Below are positions 26,319-34,364 of a stretch of 64,000 nt of DNA, piece after piece. The number at the start of each line of letters is the position of its first letter. The first letter of the stretch is position 1. The DNA is from Phenylobacterium sp. (GTDB lineage Bacteria; Pseudomonadota; Alphaproteobacteria; Caulobacterales; Caulobacteraceae). The notes beneath the pieces were generated by a model. The model saw only the letters and a list, made by a program, of their open reading frames with translations. It was not told the origin of the DNA and ran no database searches. The stretch is taken from the NCBI RefSeq assembly GCF_019636135.1, contig NZ_JAHBYD010000006.1, forward strand, positions 106,282 through 170,281, given 5' to 3'. Both the position numbers and the translations under genes were made by a program.

Positions 26319-27883
26319 GCGGCTGCTCGCAGAGGCATGCGTCGGACGAGGTCCATGAACGGATCGAGTGCATCGAACCGATACGCGTCGAGAAGGACAC
26401 CGTTGTCAGGCGCAAGCTTGAGGCTGGGTGTTGCGCCGACGTCCAACCAGGGCAGGAGGTAGTAGTCCTGTATGGCTTCGTTCGTGGCGCTCATGCGCGC
26501 GACGACGGTGATGTCCGGACACAGACCCGTGTCGAGCCTGATCTTCCAACGATTGGAGCCGGCGGCCGTCTGGCCGCATCGGACAATCACCAGCGAGGCG
26601 GAGAACTCATCATTGATAGTCAGCAGATCGCTGATGGGATCGCGGCGCACGACGCCTCCGGCCGCTTCGATCTCGCCGATCACCTGCGCCACGACCTCGG
26701 GATGCAGCGCCCGGAGCGCCCGGTTTGTTTCGATGTATCGGTAGTCTCGGGAGGGGCTGTAGCCGACCAGCTCGTAGGCGCGGAGTAAGCTGCCAAAGCG
26801 CTGGCGGAAGGTGGAGCTAGACGGCATGTCCTCGACCTCGTCGATGACGAGGCCGGACAGCCATCCCTTTTCCGCCAGCAGGGCGGAGAGCCGATCCAGC
26901 AGATCCTGATCACTGAAGCGCCGGCTCCGATCCTGGATGATCCGCTGGGCCGCTTCGAAAAAGTCAGGCTCCACGATCGCCTGAAAGACTCCATCTGCGC
27001 GTATCCACATCTCCGGAAGATTTGTGACGCGCTTCGCCTTCAGCTTGTTGGAAACGCGATTGTAGACGTTGTTGCCGACGTACTTTTCGTTCGTCAGCAC
27101 CTGGTGGACGACGCCGCGCGTCCAGGGGCGGCCGAGGTCCGTGGTCAGCCCTTCAGCGTTTAGTGCGGCGGCGATCTCGCGCTCCGTCCGACGTTGAACG
27201 ACGAACATGCGATAGAGGCGGCGAACGACCTCGACCTCGTTCGGTGGCCCCGGCGCCAGGACCACGCGGTCGGTCTGCAGGCTCTTGTGCTCGCCTCGGC
27301 TAAGTTCGCCTTTTGCGGCGCCATGCTCGTCGACCAGTTGTCGTCGCAGGCCATAGCCCGCGGGCCCGCCTTGTCGGTAGCCGAGCCGAATAAGCCTGCA
27401 CTGCCCGGCAAAGACTTTGACCGAGAGCTCGCGGCTGTATTCGCCCGCCATCGCGCGCTTGACGCTCTTAAAGATCGTCGCGCTGACGCTCCCGTCATTG
27501 TCGAACTGCTCAGCGCAGTAGTGGACGCTGATGCCAGCCTCGCGACAGACGAACTCGTAGTAGGCGCCCTCGTCAGCGTCTTGGAAACGGCCCCACCGGC
27601 TAATGTCGTAGACCAGGATCGCGGTGAAATCCGCGCGACCTCCGCGCACATCGCTGAGCAGCTGCTTAAGCGATTGCCGCCCATCAAGCGTCAGGCCGCT
27701 CTTCCCGGAATCCTCGTAGGTCCGAACGATCTCAAATCCGCGCCGCGCGGCGTACTGGGCGATCGCGTCTGCCTGGTTCTCTGTCGAGTACTTCTGATGT
27801 TCCGTGGACATGCGGACGTACTGCGCCGCACGGATGCTTGGCAGCTTCGCCCCGCTTTTCTCTCCCACTTCTGCCGCAGCCAT
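26315..27883 (-). CDS. Serine recombinase
   Basis: A 522-residue recombinase from ATG 27883; the longer reading to 27988 would run into the divergent gene region. The resolvase domain has its serine in AAQYVRMSTEHQ, followed by YEDSGKSGLTLDGR and YDISRWGRFQDADE. The recombinase domain follows (VRRLYRMFVVQRRTEREIAAALNAEG, VHQVLTNEKYVGNNVYNR). The C-terminal 200 residues are unlike those of the recombinase at 17592, so the two are not recent duplicates. It heads an overlapping unit with two ParB-like genes. Its promoter shares the 67-bp gap with the divergent HTH gene. Probable role: integration or excision of the right-hand part of the island. Confidence 0.92.
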   Translation of the reverse strand: MAAAEVGEKSGAKLPSIRAAQYVRMSTEHQKYSTENQADAIAQYAARRGFEIVRTYEDSGKSGLTLDGRQSLKQLLSDVRGGRADFTAILVYDISRWGRFQDADEGAYYEFVCREAGISVHYCAEQFDNDGSVSATIFKSVKRAMAGEYSRELSVKVFAGQCRLIRLGYRQGGPAGYGLRRQLVDEHGAAKGELSRGEHKSLQTDRVVLAPGPPNEVEVVRRLYRMFVVQRRTEREIAAALNAEGLTTDLGRPWTRGVVHQVLTNEKYVGNNVYNRVSNKLKAKRVTNLPEMWIRADGVFQAIVEPDFFEAAQRIIQDRSRRFSDQDLLDRLSALLAEKGWLSGLVIDEVEDMPSSSTFRQRFGSLLRAYELVGYSPSRDYRYIETNRALRALHPEVVAQVIGEIEAAGGVVRRDPISDLLTINDEFSASLVIVRCGQTAAGSNRWKIRLDTGLCPDITVVARMSATNEAIQDYYLLPWLDVGATPSLKLAPDNGVLLDAYRFDALDPFMDLVRRMPLRAAA

Positions 27884-27950
27884 CGCCAATACCCAACTCC
27901 TTGTGGGAGCGGCCTTTGAAAGGCGCGAGCCTAAAGGATGGAGTAGCGGA

Positions 27951-28337
27951 ATGTCTTTTACCGAGAACGACCGAAAATTTCGGTCCAACTCCGGAAAATC
28001 TTTTCCGGACGGCGACAGCTATGATGGGCAGCGGATTGTCGGCGCGTTGGCCGAGGCGCTCCGAGCGGACTTTGGTTCCACGCCGTCGTCGATGAAGCAG
28101 ATCGCCCGGCTTACGAGGGCGAACGAGAGGACGATCAGAAACTGGATGGATGCCAGGAACGGTCCTCGAGGTGAGAACCTGATCGTGCTGATGCAGCATT
28201 CCGATGCGGTGTTCGAGATAGTGCTGACGCTGGCCCACAGGGTACACGCGCCCGGCGGCATGTTCCTCATTCGATTACGGGAACAGCTGATGGATGCCGT
28301 ATCGACCATAGATGCGCTGGAAGCGGGACAGGCTTAA
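27951..28337 (+). CDS. HTH regulator-like protein divergent from the recombinase
   Basis: A 128-residue protein starting at ATG 27951 after GGAG. The central part (SSMKQIARLTRANERTIRNWMDARNGPRGENLIVLMQHSD) reads as a helix-turn-helix of the kind found in small island and phage regulators: a sensor helix, then TRANERTIRNW as recognition helix, then a conserved NGPRGENL. The N-terminus is polar and probably disordered. Placed back to back with the recombinase-ParB unit across only 67 bp, it likely controls that unit. TTCCCTGTT repeats begin 4 bases after its stop codon. Confidence 0.7.
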   Translation: MSFTENDRKFRSNSGKSFPDGDSYDGQRIVGALAEALRADFGSTPSSMKQIARLTRANERTIRNWMDARNGPRGENLIVLMQHSDAVFEIVLTLAHRVHAPGGMFLIRLREQLMDAVSTIDALEAGQA

Positions 28338-28340
28338 GCT

Positions 28341-28520
28341 TCCCTGTTTTCGGGGAACGGTTTCCCTGTTCTGAGCACGCCGTTTCCCTGTTCTTGAAAC
28401 GCCCCGGCTGGTGTGATTCGTACCAAAAGTGCAGCATTCTCCGCGCGTTGTTGAGAGCGCAGCGGCTTGGGCGCGCATGTGCGGCCCCTAGAAAACTATG
28501 GAACAGGGAAAAACAGAGAA
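28341..28520. repeat. TTCCCTGTT repeat cluster, direct and inverted copies
   Basis: Direct copies of TTCCCTGTT lie at 28341-28349, 28363-28371 and 28384-28392, about one or two helical turns apart (22 and 21 bases), so they face the same side of the DNA. An inverted copy AACAGGGAA lies at 28502-28510 and an imperfect one AACAGAGAA at 28512-28520. They sit immediately after the HTH gene, at the probable right end of the island. Recombinase or ParB binding sites, or an attachment region, are the likeliest readings. Confidence 0.6.
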
Positions 28521-29104
28521 AAGTTCGCGGAGCACTGCGTCCACCGCCACCCTACGCCCCTTCGGGGCTTCGGGCGGCAAGCCACCGAGCGCGGATGGGC
28601 GTAGTTCTTTCAGCAAGAGCCTGGCTCGCGGCCTGCCCCCGGCCTCCGAGGGCCGTCTGCTCTCCCGCGTCGGTTGAGGGGGACCTCGACCGAGGCCGCG
28701 GCGGCTGCGTCGATGCGACGTCATCGAAGCGCCCGCCATCCCCCCGCCTCTCGCGCCGCATGCCGCGGTCATGCCCTTGATGCAGCCCCAGGGCGAACGC
28801 CGCCTGCGTTCGGGATCGCCGGCCCGTGGAAGAGCAGGTCCAAGACTATAAAGAAGAAAATCGCGCCATTCGCCTCGGAGGCGAATATAGTGGAAAACAG
28901 GATTCCGGTTTATGCGCGATCGTCGTTTCTATCAGGAATAGAATACATACGTCCGGTTGCATTCATGTCTGTATTACGGGCGCCAGAACCCCGGTGTTCC
29001 CATCTGTATCTGCGGAAATTTGTCACATGAGCGGGCGGAGACTTGCCGGCGATGCCTTGTGTGGATAGTTGACGGATAGGAACTACGAGAGTGGGGGAAC
29101 TCCT
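28521..29104. other. Gene-free island edge (about 580 bases)
   Basis: Apparent reading frames on both strands here are arginine/proline-rich and not convincing. A perfect hairpin ATTCGCCT-CGG-AGGCGAAT lies at 28868-28886. The base composition changes from GC-rich (28540-28800) to AT-richer (28850-29000) before the PEP-CTERM gene, so this may be the junction between island and chromosome. No tRNA is seen. Confidence 0.45.
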
Positions 29105-29893
29105 ATGAACAAGCATCTCGCGGCCCTGGCCGCGACCGGTGCGCTGGCCATGGTGGCCGGCCCGGCGAACGCCAACCTGAGCAGCGACTTCACCGTCAGG
29201 GTCGAGGCGCCGGGCGTGGTGAACACCACCGCCACGTTCGACTACGTGGGTGTGGAGACCTTCGACGCGCGGGCTCTGGGCTTCGCGGACTTCCCGTCCG
29301 ATTTCGGCGGCGGCGACGGAAGCAACGTGATCGTCGGCGACTACAGCGGCGTGAACGTCATACGCGCCGACCAGTACGGCGGCGCCGGCGGCCCCGGCTA
29401 CGAGGGCCAGTATGCCGTCGTCGGCCTGAACTCGCCCGACAGGTCGTACACGATCACGTTCACGCAGACGGGCGGGAGCGGCATCAACTACTTCGGCTAC
29501 TGGCTCTCGGCGCTGGACGCCGGCAACACCGTGGAGTTCTTCAACGGCGCCAACTCGCTCGGCGCCTTCACCCCGGAGAACCTCATCAGCATCGTGAGCG
29601 GCAACTCGGCCTATTACGGCAACCCGTACAATCCCACCGCCAATAGTGGCGAGCCCTATGCATTCGTGAACTTCTACCTGAACGAGGGGACGTTCGACCG
29701 TATCGTCTTCCGTCAGGCCCCCGGGACCGCCGGCTACGAGTCCGACAACCACACCGTCGGCTGGTTCACCTCGCAGGGCGACGGCACGGTGATCCCCCCC
29801 GTGCCGGAACCGGGCGCCTGGGCGCTGATGATCATGGGCTTCGGCGCGACGGGCGCGATGCTGCGCCGTCGCCGGGCTTTCGCGGCGGCCTGA
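29105..29893 (+). CDS. PEPxxWA-CTERM sorting-signal exported protein
   Basis: A 262-residue secreted protein: signal peptide MNKHLAALAATGALAMVAGPANA, a beta-rich glycine/asparagine body, and a C-terminal sorting tag VPEPGAWALMIMGFGATGAMLRRRR. The tag is PEP motif, hydrophobic helix and arginine cluster, which defines PEPxxWA-CTERM proteins processed by an exosortase system. The start is ATG 29105 after GGGGGA. The body resembles no enzyme I recognise; relatives are surface or exopolysaccharide-associated proteins. A strong hairpin terminator follows 25 bases after the stop. No exosortase gene is in the window. Confidence 0.88.
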   Translation: MNKHLAALAATGALAMVAGPANANLSSDFTVRVEAPGVVNTTATFDYVGVETFDARALGFADFPSDFGGGDGSNVIVGDYSGVNVIRADQYGGAGGPGYEGQYAVVGLNSPDRSYTITFTQTGGSGINYFGYWLSALDAGNTVEFFNGANSLGAFTPENLISIVSGNSAYYGNPYNPTANSGEPYAFVNFYLNEGTFDRIVFRQAPGTAGYESDNHTVGWFTSQGDGTVIPPVPEPGAWALMIMGFGATGAMLRRRRAFAAA

Positions 29894-29918
29894 CCGGGCC
29901 GGTCGCCTGTCGATGATG

Positions 29919-29949
29919 GAAGGCCCCGGTTCGCGCCGGGGCCTTCTTC
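29919..29949 (+). terminator. Rho-independent-like terminator
   Basis: GAAGGCCCCGG (29919-29929) pairs perfectly with CCGGGGCCTTC (29936-29946) around a 6-base loop and is followed by TTC. It lies just downstream of the PEP-CTERM gene. Confidence 0.8.
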
Positions 29950-30099
29950 ATGCGCCTTGCCTCCCCGCACGTCGGCCTGAGAAGGTCGGGCCGGAGAAAT
30001 GGGAGGAATCATGCGGAACCGGGACCCGGACTTGGTGAAGGACGCCCGCGTCGCCGGGAGGCGGACGCCGGTGGCCGGCGGCGTCGAGGGCTGCGCCGA

Positions 30100-30669
30100 A
30101 TGGAACTGATCCTCGTACGCCACGGCCTGCCGGAGCGGCGCGACGACACCGCCGATCCGCCGCTCAGCGAAGCGGGACACGACCAGGCCCGGCGTGTGGC
30201 CGCCTGGCTCGCCCACGAGAAGATCGACGCGGTCTATGCCTCGACCATGCTGCGCGCCCGCCAGACGGCCGAGCCGTTCGCGGCGCAGCGCGCCTTCGAG
30301 GTCAGTTGCCATGACGGCATCTGCGAGTTCGACCGCGACACCGGGGCCTACATCCCCACCGAGGTGCTGAAGCGCGAGAACTACGAGGCCTGGCTCGCGA
30401 TGGCGACCGGCGAGCTCGGGGTCGACATCACCGCGTTCCAGCGGCCGGTGGTCGACACGCTCGAGGCGATCATCGAGGCCAACCAGGGCCGTCGCGTCGC
30501 CGTCTTCTGCCACGGGGGGGTCATCAATGTCTGGACCGCCCACGTCCTGGGGATGCCCGCGCGCCTCTTCTTCGAACCCGACTACACCTCGATCCACCGC
30601 TACATGTGCGCCCGCACCGGCCAGCGAAGCGTGCTCGGCCTGAACGAGAGGGCCCACCTGCGAGGCTGA
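30100..30669 (+). CDS. Histidine phosphatase family protein
   Basis: A 189-residue cytoplasmic protein with the branch-1 histidine phosphatase motif LVRHGLPE near the N-terminus (phosphorylated His8), the arginine-bearing STMLRARQTAEPF, and the second catalytic histidine in AVFCHGGVINV. Members dephosphorylate small metabolites such as phosphoglycerates, or act as broad phosphatases; the substrate is not deducible. ATG 30100 follows GAGGG. It precedes the flavin monooxygenase gene by 66 nt on the same strand and may be cotranscribed. Confidence 0.88.
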   Translation: MELILVRHGLPERRDDTADPPLSEAGHDQARRVAAWLAHEKIDAVYASTMLRARQTAEPFAAQRAFEVSCHDGICEFDRDTGAYIPTEVLKRENYEAWLAMATGELGVDITAFQRPVVDTLEAIIEANQGRRVAVFCHGGVINVWTAHVLGMPARLFFEPDYTSIHRYMCARTGQRSVLGLNERAHLRG

Positions 30670-30735
30670 CGCCGCTTGGTGACTTATCGGCGTTCAGTTA
30701 TACCGATGCGAACAACGACGGGGCGGGGGACCAGC

Positions 30736-32226
30736 ATGGCGATCGAGCACTTCGACGTGGTGATCGTGGGGGCGGGGCTCTCGGGCGTCGGCGCGGGCTA
30801 CCACCTGAAGACCGCGTGCCCCGACCGCAGCTACGTGATCCTGGAAGGCCGCGACGCCATCGGCGGCACCTGGGACCTGTTCCGCTATCCGGGCATCCGC
30901 TCGGACTCGGACATGTACACCCTGGGCTACGCCTTCAAGCCGTGGACCGAGGCCAAGGCCATCGCCGACGGCCCGTCGATCCTGAACTACGTGCGCCAGA
31001 CGGCGTCCGAGAACGGCATCGACCGGCAGATCCGCTACAACCACCTGGTGAAGCGCGTGTCCTGGTCGACGCAGGACGCCTGCTGGACCGTCGAGGCCGA
31101 GGCGGCGGGCGCCGTGAAGCGCTTCACCTGCAACTTCCTGTTCCTGTGCGGCGGCTACTACTCGTACGAGGGCGGCTACACGCCCGAGTTCCCGGGCGTC
31201 GACCGCTTCAAGGGCGCGCTGGTCCACCCGCAGAAGTGGCCCCAGGACCTCGACTATGCGGGCAAGAAGGTCGTGGTGATCGGCTCGGGCGCGACGGCGG
31301 TGACGCTGGTCCCCGAGATGGCCAGGACCGCCGGCCACGTCACCATGCTGCAGCGCTCGCCGACCTATGTGGTCAGCCGGCCGGCCGAGGACGCCATGGC
31401 CAACTGGCTGCGCGCCCGGCTGCCGGGCAAGCTGGCCTACGACATCGTGCGCTGGCGCAACGTCCTGGGCGGCATGTGGTTCTTCAACCTGGCGCGCAAG
31501 AAGCCCGAGGCGGTGAAGGCCAACATCATCAAGATGGTGCGCGAGCAGCTCGGCCCCGACTACGACGTCGATCGCCACTTCACGCCCAGCTACAACCCCT
31601 GGGACCAGCGCCTCTGCCTGGTGCCCGACGCCGACATGTTCAACGAGATCAAGGCCGGCCGCGCCTCCGTGGTCACCGACCACATCGAGACCTTCACCGA
31701 GACGGGCATCCGCCTGACGTCGGGCCAGGAGCTGGAGGCCGACGTAGTCGTCTCCGCGACCGGCCTGGTGCTGGAGGTCTGGAACGGCATCGAGGTCAGC
31801 GTCGACGGCCGCAAGGTCGATGCGTCGCAGACGCTCAGCTACAAGGGCATGATGTACGAGGGCGTGCCGAACATGGCCTCGGCCTTCGGCTACACCAACG
31901 CCTCGTGGACCCTGAAGTGCGACTTGACGTGCGAATACGTCTGCCGCGTGCTGAACCACATGAAGCGGACCGGCCAGCGCCAGGCGATGGCCACGAACGA
32001 CGACCCGACCGTGACTTTCGAGCCGTGGCTCGACTTCTCGTCCGGTTACGTCCGGCGCGCGATGGCGAAGTTCCCCAAGCAGGGGAACAAGGTCCCGTGG
32101 AAGCTGAACCAGAACTACGCCCTGGACCTCATGAGCCTGCGCTACGCCAAGCTGGAGGACGGCGTGCTGCGCTTCACCAACCGCGAGGGCCAGGCGGTGA
32201 AGGTCCCGGAGAAGCTCGCGGCCTGA
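30736..32226 (+). CDS. Flavin-containing (Baeyer-Villiger-type) monooxygenase
   Basis: A 496-residue enzyme with an N-terminal FAD-binding GAGLSG (residues 12-17), the family segment GGTWDLFRYPGIRSDSDMYTLGY, a Baeyer-Villiger fingerprint FKGALVHPQKWP near 158-169 (FxGxxxHxxxW[P/D]), and a second Rossmann GSGATA for NADPH. It probably inserts oxygen into a ketone or oxidises a hydrophobic compound using NADPH and O2. The substrate is unknown. The start ATG 30736 has GGGGGA upstream; longer in-frame sequence lacks a ribosome site. It could serve with the acyl-CoA ligase and GST nearby in lipid or xenobiotic degradation, though they are not one operon. Confidence 0.92.
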   Translation: MAIEHFDVVIVGAGLSGVGAGYHLKTACPDRSYVILEGRDAIGGTWDLFRYPGIRSDSDMYTLGYAFKPWTEAKAIADGPSILNYVRQTASENGIDRQIRYNHLVKRVSWSTQDACWTVEAEAAGAVKRFTCNFLFLCGGYYSYEGGYTPEFPGVDRFKGALVHPQKWPQDLDYAGKKVVVIGSGATAVTLVPEMARTAGHVTMLQRSPTYVVSRPAEDAMANWLRARLPGKLAYDIVRWRNVLGGMWFFNLARKKPEAVKANIIKMVREQLGPDYDVDRHFTPSYNPWDQRLCLVPDADMFNEIKAGRASVVTDHIETFTETGIRLTSGQELEADVVVSATGLVLEVWNGIEVSVDGRKVDASQTLSYKGMMYEGVPNMASAFGYTNASWTLKCDLTCEYVCRVLNHMKRTGQRQAMATNDDPTVTFEPWLDFSSGYVRRAMAKFPKQGNKVPWKLNQNYALDLMSLRYAKLEDGVLRFTNREGQAVKVPEKLAA

Positions 32227-32286
32227 CCGCTTGACGTACGTCTGTAAATTTGCTCCGTCCTGCACAGGCAGTTCGGAGTTCGCGTG

Positions 32287-32733
32287 ATGGCCGCCTCGAA
32301 GCAGAAATGGGTGGGGCCGACGATCCTGGGGGCGATCGCGCTCCTCGTCGTCGGCAGCCTGACGGTGCGCTACGTCAGGATCCACCAGGGCCGGATCGAC
32401 GACGCCAAGGCCTGGGCCATCGCCGGCCCGCCGTGCCCGCAGGTCAGCGAGGCCGAACTGCTGGCCGCCCCGCGCGGCCTGCGCCGCTCGGACTACGGCG
32501 AGGTCAGCTTCGAGCGGGCCAAGGGCGAGATCGAGTGCGCCACCATCTACGTCGACGGCGGTAGGGGCGACGAGAACTATCCGGTCTGCCAGTTCGACCG
32601 CCCCAGCGACCTGCGCATCCGCACCGCCAGGGGCGAGTGGCGGTTCCGGCCCGGACCCGGTGTCCCGGCCACCGTCTCCACCCGCGGCGGGGTGGCGACG
32701 TGCGTGATGGCGACCGCGCGGAAGCCGGCGTGA
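32287..32733 (+). CDS. Membrane-anchored hypothetical protein (first of a tandem pair)
   Basis: A 148-residue protein with one N-terminal transmembrane segment (GPTILGAIALLVVGSLTV). The rest is a periplasmic domain with GPPCPQVSEAEL, YGEVSFERAKGEIECATIYVDGG, YPVCQFDRP, RTARGEWRFRPGPGVPA and ATCVMA. It has four spaced cysteines that could form two disulfides. GTG 32284 and ATG 32287 are adjacent possible starts. It overlaps the next gene by 4 nt (GTGA), and the two proteins share the same cysteine and motif pattern, so they arose by tandem duplication. No known domain is recognised. Confidence 0.75.
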   Translation: MAASKQKWVGPTILGAIALLVVGSLTVRYVRIHQGRIDDAKAWAIAGPPCPQVSEAELLAAPRGLRRSDYGEVSFERAKGEIECATIYVDGGRGDENYPVCQFDRPSDLRIRTARGEWRFRPGPGVPATVSTRGGVATCVMATARKPA

Positions 32734-33215
32734 CCCCCGCCCGCCGCCGCCGGCTCACCAACGGCCAGAAGCTCGCCATCGCGGGCTTCGCGCTGGTGTT
32801 CCTGGGCTTCGCCGCCTGGCTCTACGGCGGCAGCTACCTGCGCCAGCGCGACTTCGCCCTGGGGCGGGCCAGGGAGGCCGCCGTCGAGGGGCCGCCGTGC
32901 CCCGAGATCACCCGCGCCCAGTTCGAGGCCCAGCGGCTCAGGAAATTCAAGACCACCCTCTACGAGGGCGTCGTCGTCGGCCGCCAGTTCGGCCACATGG
33001 ACTGTTCGACGCTGCGCTACGGCGGCGGCTGGAGCACCGACACCTACGCGGTCTGCCAGTTCACCGGCCCGGGCCTGCTCAGCGTGAAGACCGACAGGGG
33101 CGAGTGGTTCTATGCGCCCGGCGTCGGCAAGCCCGCGAGCATCGGCGCGCCCCACGGCCAGGCGCACTGCGTCATGGCCTCGAACTTCACGGTGCAGAAG
33201 CTGATCGCGCGGTAG
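32730..33215 (+). CDS. Membrane-anchored hypothetical protein (second of a tandem pair)
   Basis: A GTG-started 161-residue protein: basic N-terminus, one transmembrane helix (KLAIAGFALVFLGFAAWLYG) and a periplasmic domain. It matches its upstream neighbour motif for motif: GPPCPEITRAQF, FGHMDCSTLRYGGG, YAVCQFTGP, KTDRGEWFYAPGVGKPA and AHCVMA. The cysteine positions are conserved between the two while the intervening sequence has diverged, which suggests selection on the fold. Function is unknown. The start overlaps the previous stop (GTGA). A CTTGT-type palindromic repeat begins 8 nt after its stop. Confidence 0.75.
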   Translation: MTPARRRRLTNGQKLAIAGFALVFLGFAAWLYGGSYLRQRDFALGRAREAAVEGPPCPEITRAQFEAQRLRKFKTTLYEGVVVGRQFGHMDCSTLRYGGGWSTDTYAVCQFTGPGLLSVKTDRGEWFYAPGVGKPASIGAPHGQAHCVMASNFTVQKLIAR

Positions 33216-33223
33216 CCATTCAT

Positions 33224-33356
33224 GAACGTCATCCCCCGGCTTGTCCGGGGGACCCACTGGGCTGTGACTCGAGGCCGGATTCGCAGCGTCGCCGCCGCGC
33301 TCGTCCTGCGGCTCACAGAACAATGGATCCCCCGGACAAGCCGGGGGATGACGTTC
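33224..33356. repeat. CTTGT-type paired hairpin repeat, copy 1
   Basis: The left arm (33224-33256) and right arm (33324-33356) are reverse complements that begin and end with GAACGTCAT/ATGACGTTC. Each arm is itself a hairpin, CCCCCGG-CTTGT-CCGGGGG, followed by ACCCA. Related copies with different stems are at 37929 and 55779. Confidence 0.85.
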
Positions 33357-33380
33357 GGAGGGGGATAGGAGCAGCCCGCC

Positions 33381-33608
33381 TCAGTACGCGAAGCAGTCCG
33401 CCGCGGGGCGCTCGACCGGCAACGGCGCCTCGGCGCCGCCCGCGCCGCCCAGCGGGCGGCGGTTGGTGACGAAGTACCCGTCGTCTGGCGGCGGATACCG
33501 GCCGGGGCGCGCCTTGGGCCGCGAGAGCTGTCCCTTGAGGCGCGACAGGAAATCGTCGAGGCTCTCGTCCGAGCCCGTCAGATCCTTGCGGAAACTGCGC
33601 TCTTGCAT
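33381..33608 (-). CDS. Small hypothetical protein
   Basis: A 75-residue protein from ATG 33608: MQERSFRKDLTGSDESLDDFLSRLKGQL, then a proline-rich stretch (RPKARPGRYPPPDDGYFVTNRRPLGG) and a short tail. The helical N-terminus and tidy codon use in the GC-rich host style support a real gene, but no family is recognised. It is read toward the 33224 repeat. The 102-nt gap to the divergent GST gene would hold both promoters. Confidence 0.5.
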   Translation of the reverse strand: MQERSFRKDLTGSDESLDDFLSRLKGQLSRPKARPGRYPPPDDGYFVTNRRPLGGAGGAEAPLPVERPAADCFAY

Positions 33609-33710
33609 GACGCCACGGTATACGCCCATCGGGCGAGTGATTCCAGCCCAGGCCGAACATCGTGATCCGGCCACGCTTGGCAAAAACGGGAACAGGGAAG
33701 GGGACTTGCA

Positions 33711-34325
33711 GTGAAGCTCTACACCTCGATCGGGCCCAATCCGCGGGTCGTGAAGATGTTCATGGCCGAGAAGGGGATCGACCTGCCCCGCGCCGAAGTC
33801 GACCTGCGCGCCGCCGAGAACCGCCAGGAGCCCTACCTGTCGGTGAACCCCTCCGGCCAGACGCCCTGCCTCGAACTCGACAACGGCGACGGCGTCGCCG
33901 AGATCACCGCCATCTGCGAGTACCTCGAGGAGAAATACCCGAGCCCGCCGCTGGTCGGGACGAACGCCGAGGAGCGCGCCGCCACGCGCATGTGGACCCG
34001 CCGCGTCGACCTGAAGGTGTGCGAGCCGATGGCCAACGGCTTCCGCTTCGGCGAGGGCCTGCCGATGTTCAAGGACCGCCTGCGCTGCCTGCCCGAGGCG
34101 TCCGCCGGCCTGAAGGCCGTCGCGCAGGACGGCGTCCAGTGGCTCGAGGCCAACATGAAGGGCCCGTGGATCGCCGGCGACCGCTTCACCCTGGCCGACA
34201 TCCTCCTGTTCTCGTTCATGGACTTCGGCGCCGTCGTCGGCCAGCCGATCGACCCGGCCAACAGGAAGGTGGTCGACTGGTTCGAACGCGTGAAGGCGCG
34301 GCCCAGCGCGGCGGCGTCGGCCTAA
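33711..34325 (+). CDS. Glutathione S-transferase family protein
   Basis: A 204-residue protein with a thioredoxin-like N-terminal domain (MKLYTSIGPNPRVVKMFMAEKG, then NPSGQTPCLELDNGDGVAEITAICEYLEEKYP, with the cis-proline and glutathione-contacting E-T/S-like AEIT). The C-terminal domain is all-helical and has the capping motif GDRFTLADILLF. It probably conjugates glutathione to electrophiles or reduces peroxides. GTG 33711 is preceded by AGGGAAGGGG. It is convergent with the acyl-CoA ligase gene, a shared hairpin terminator lying between. Confidence 0.9.
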   Translation: MKLYTSIGPNPRVVKMFMAEKGIDLPRAEVDLRAAENRQEPYLSVNPSGQTPCLELDNGDGVAEITAICEYLEEKYPSPPLVGTNAEERAATRMWTRRVDLKVCEPMANGFRFGEGLPMFKDRLRCLPEASAGLKAVAQDGVQWLEANMKGPWIAGDRFTLADILLFSFMDFGAVVGQPIDPANRKVVDWFERVKARPSAAASA

Positions 34326-34336
34326 GGCGCCGTCAC

Positions 34337-34356
34337 CCCTCCCCTTCAGGGGAGGG
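34337..34356. terminator. Bidirectional hairpin between convergent genes
   Basis: CCCTCCCC (34337-34344) and GGGGAGGG (34349-34356) form an 8-bp stem with a TTCA loop in the 39 bases between the GST and acyl-CoA ligase stop codons. Confidence 0.65.
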
Positions 34357-34364
34357 ATGAATGG

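Noticed and set aside
28341..28520. CRISPR array
   Set aside because: The repeat units are 9 bases, some are inverted and there are no spacers of regular length or cas genes.
28394..28780. Overlapping frames of 94-128 codons on both strands after the HTH gene
   Set aside because: Arginine/proline-rich translations without ribosome sites or recognisable domains; the repeat cluster lies inside them.
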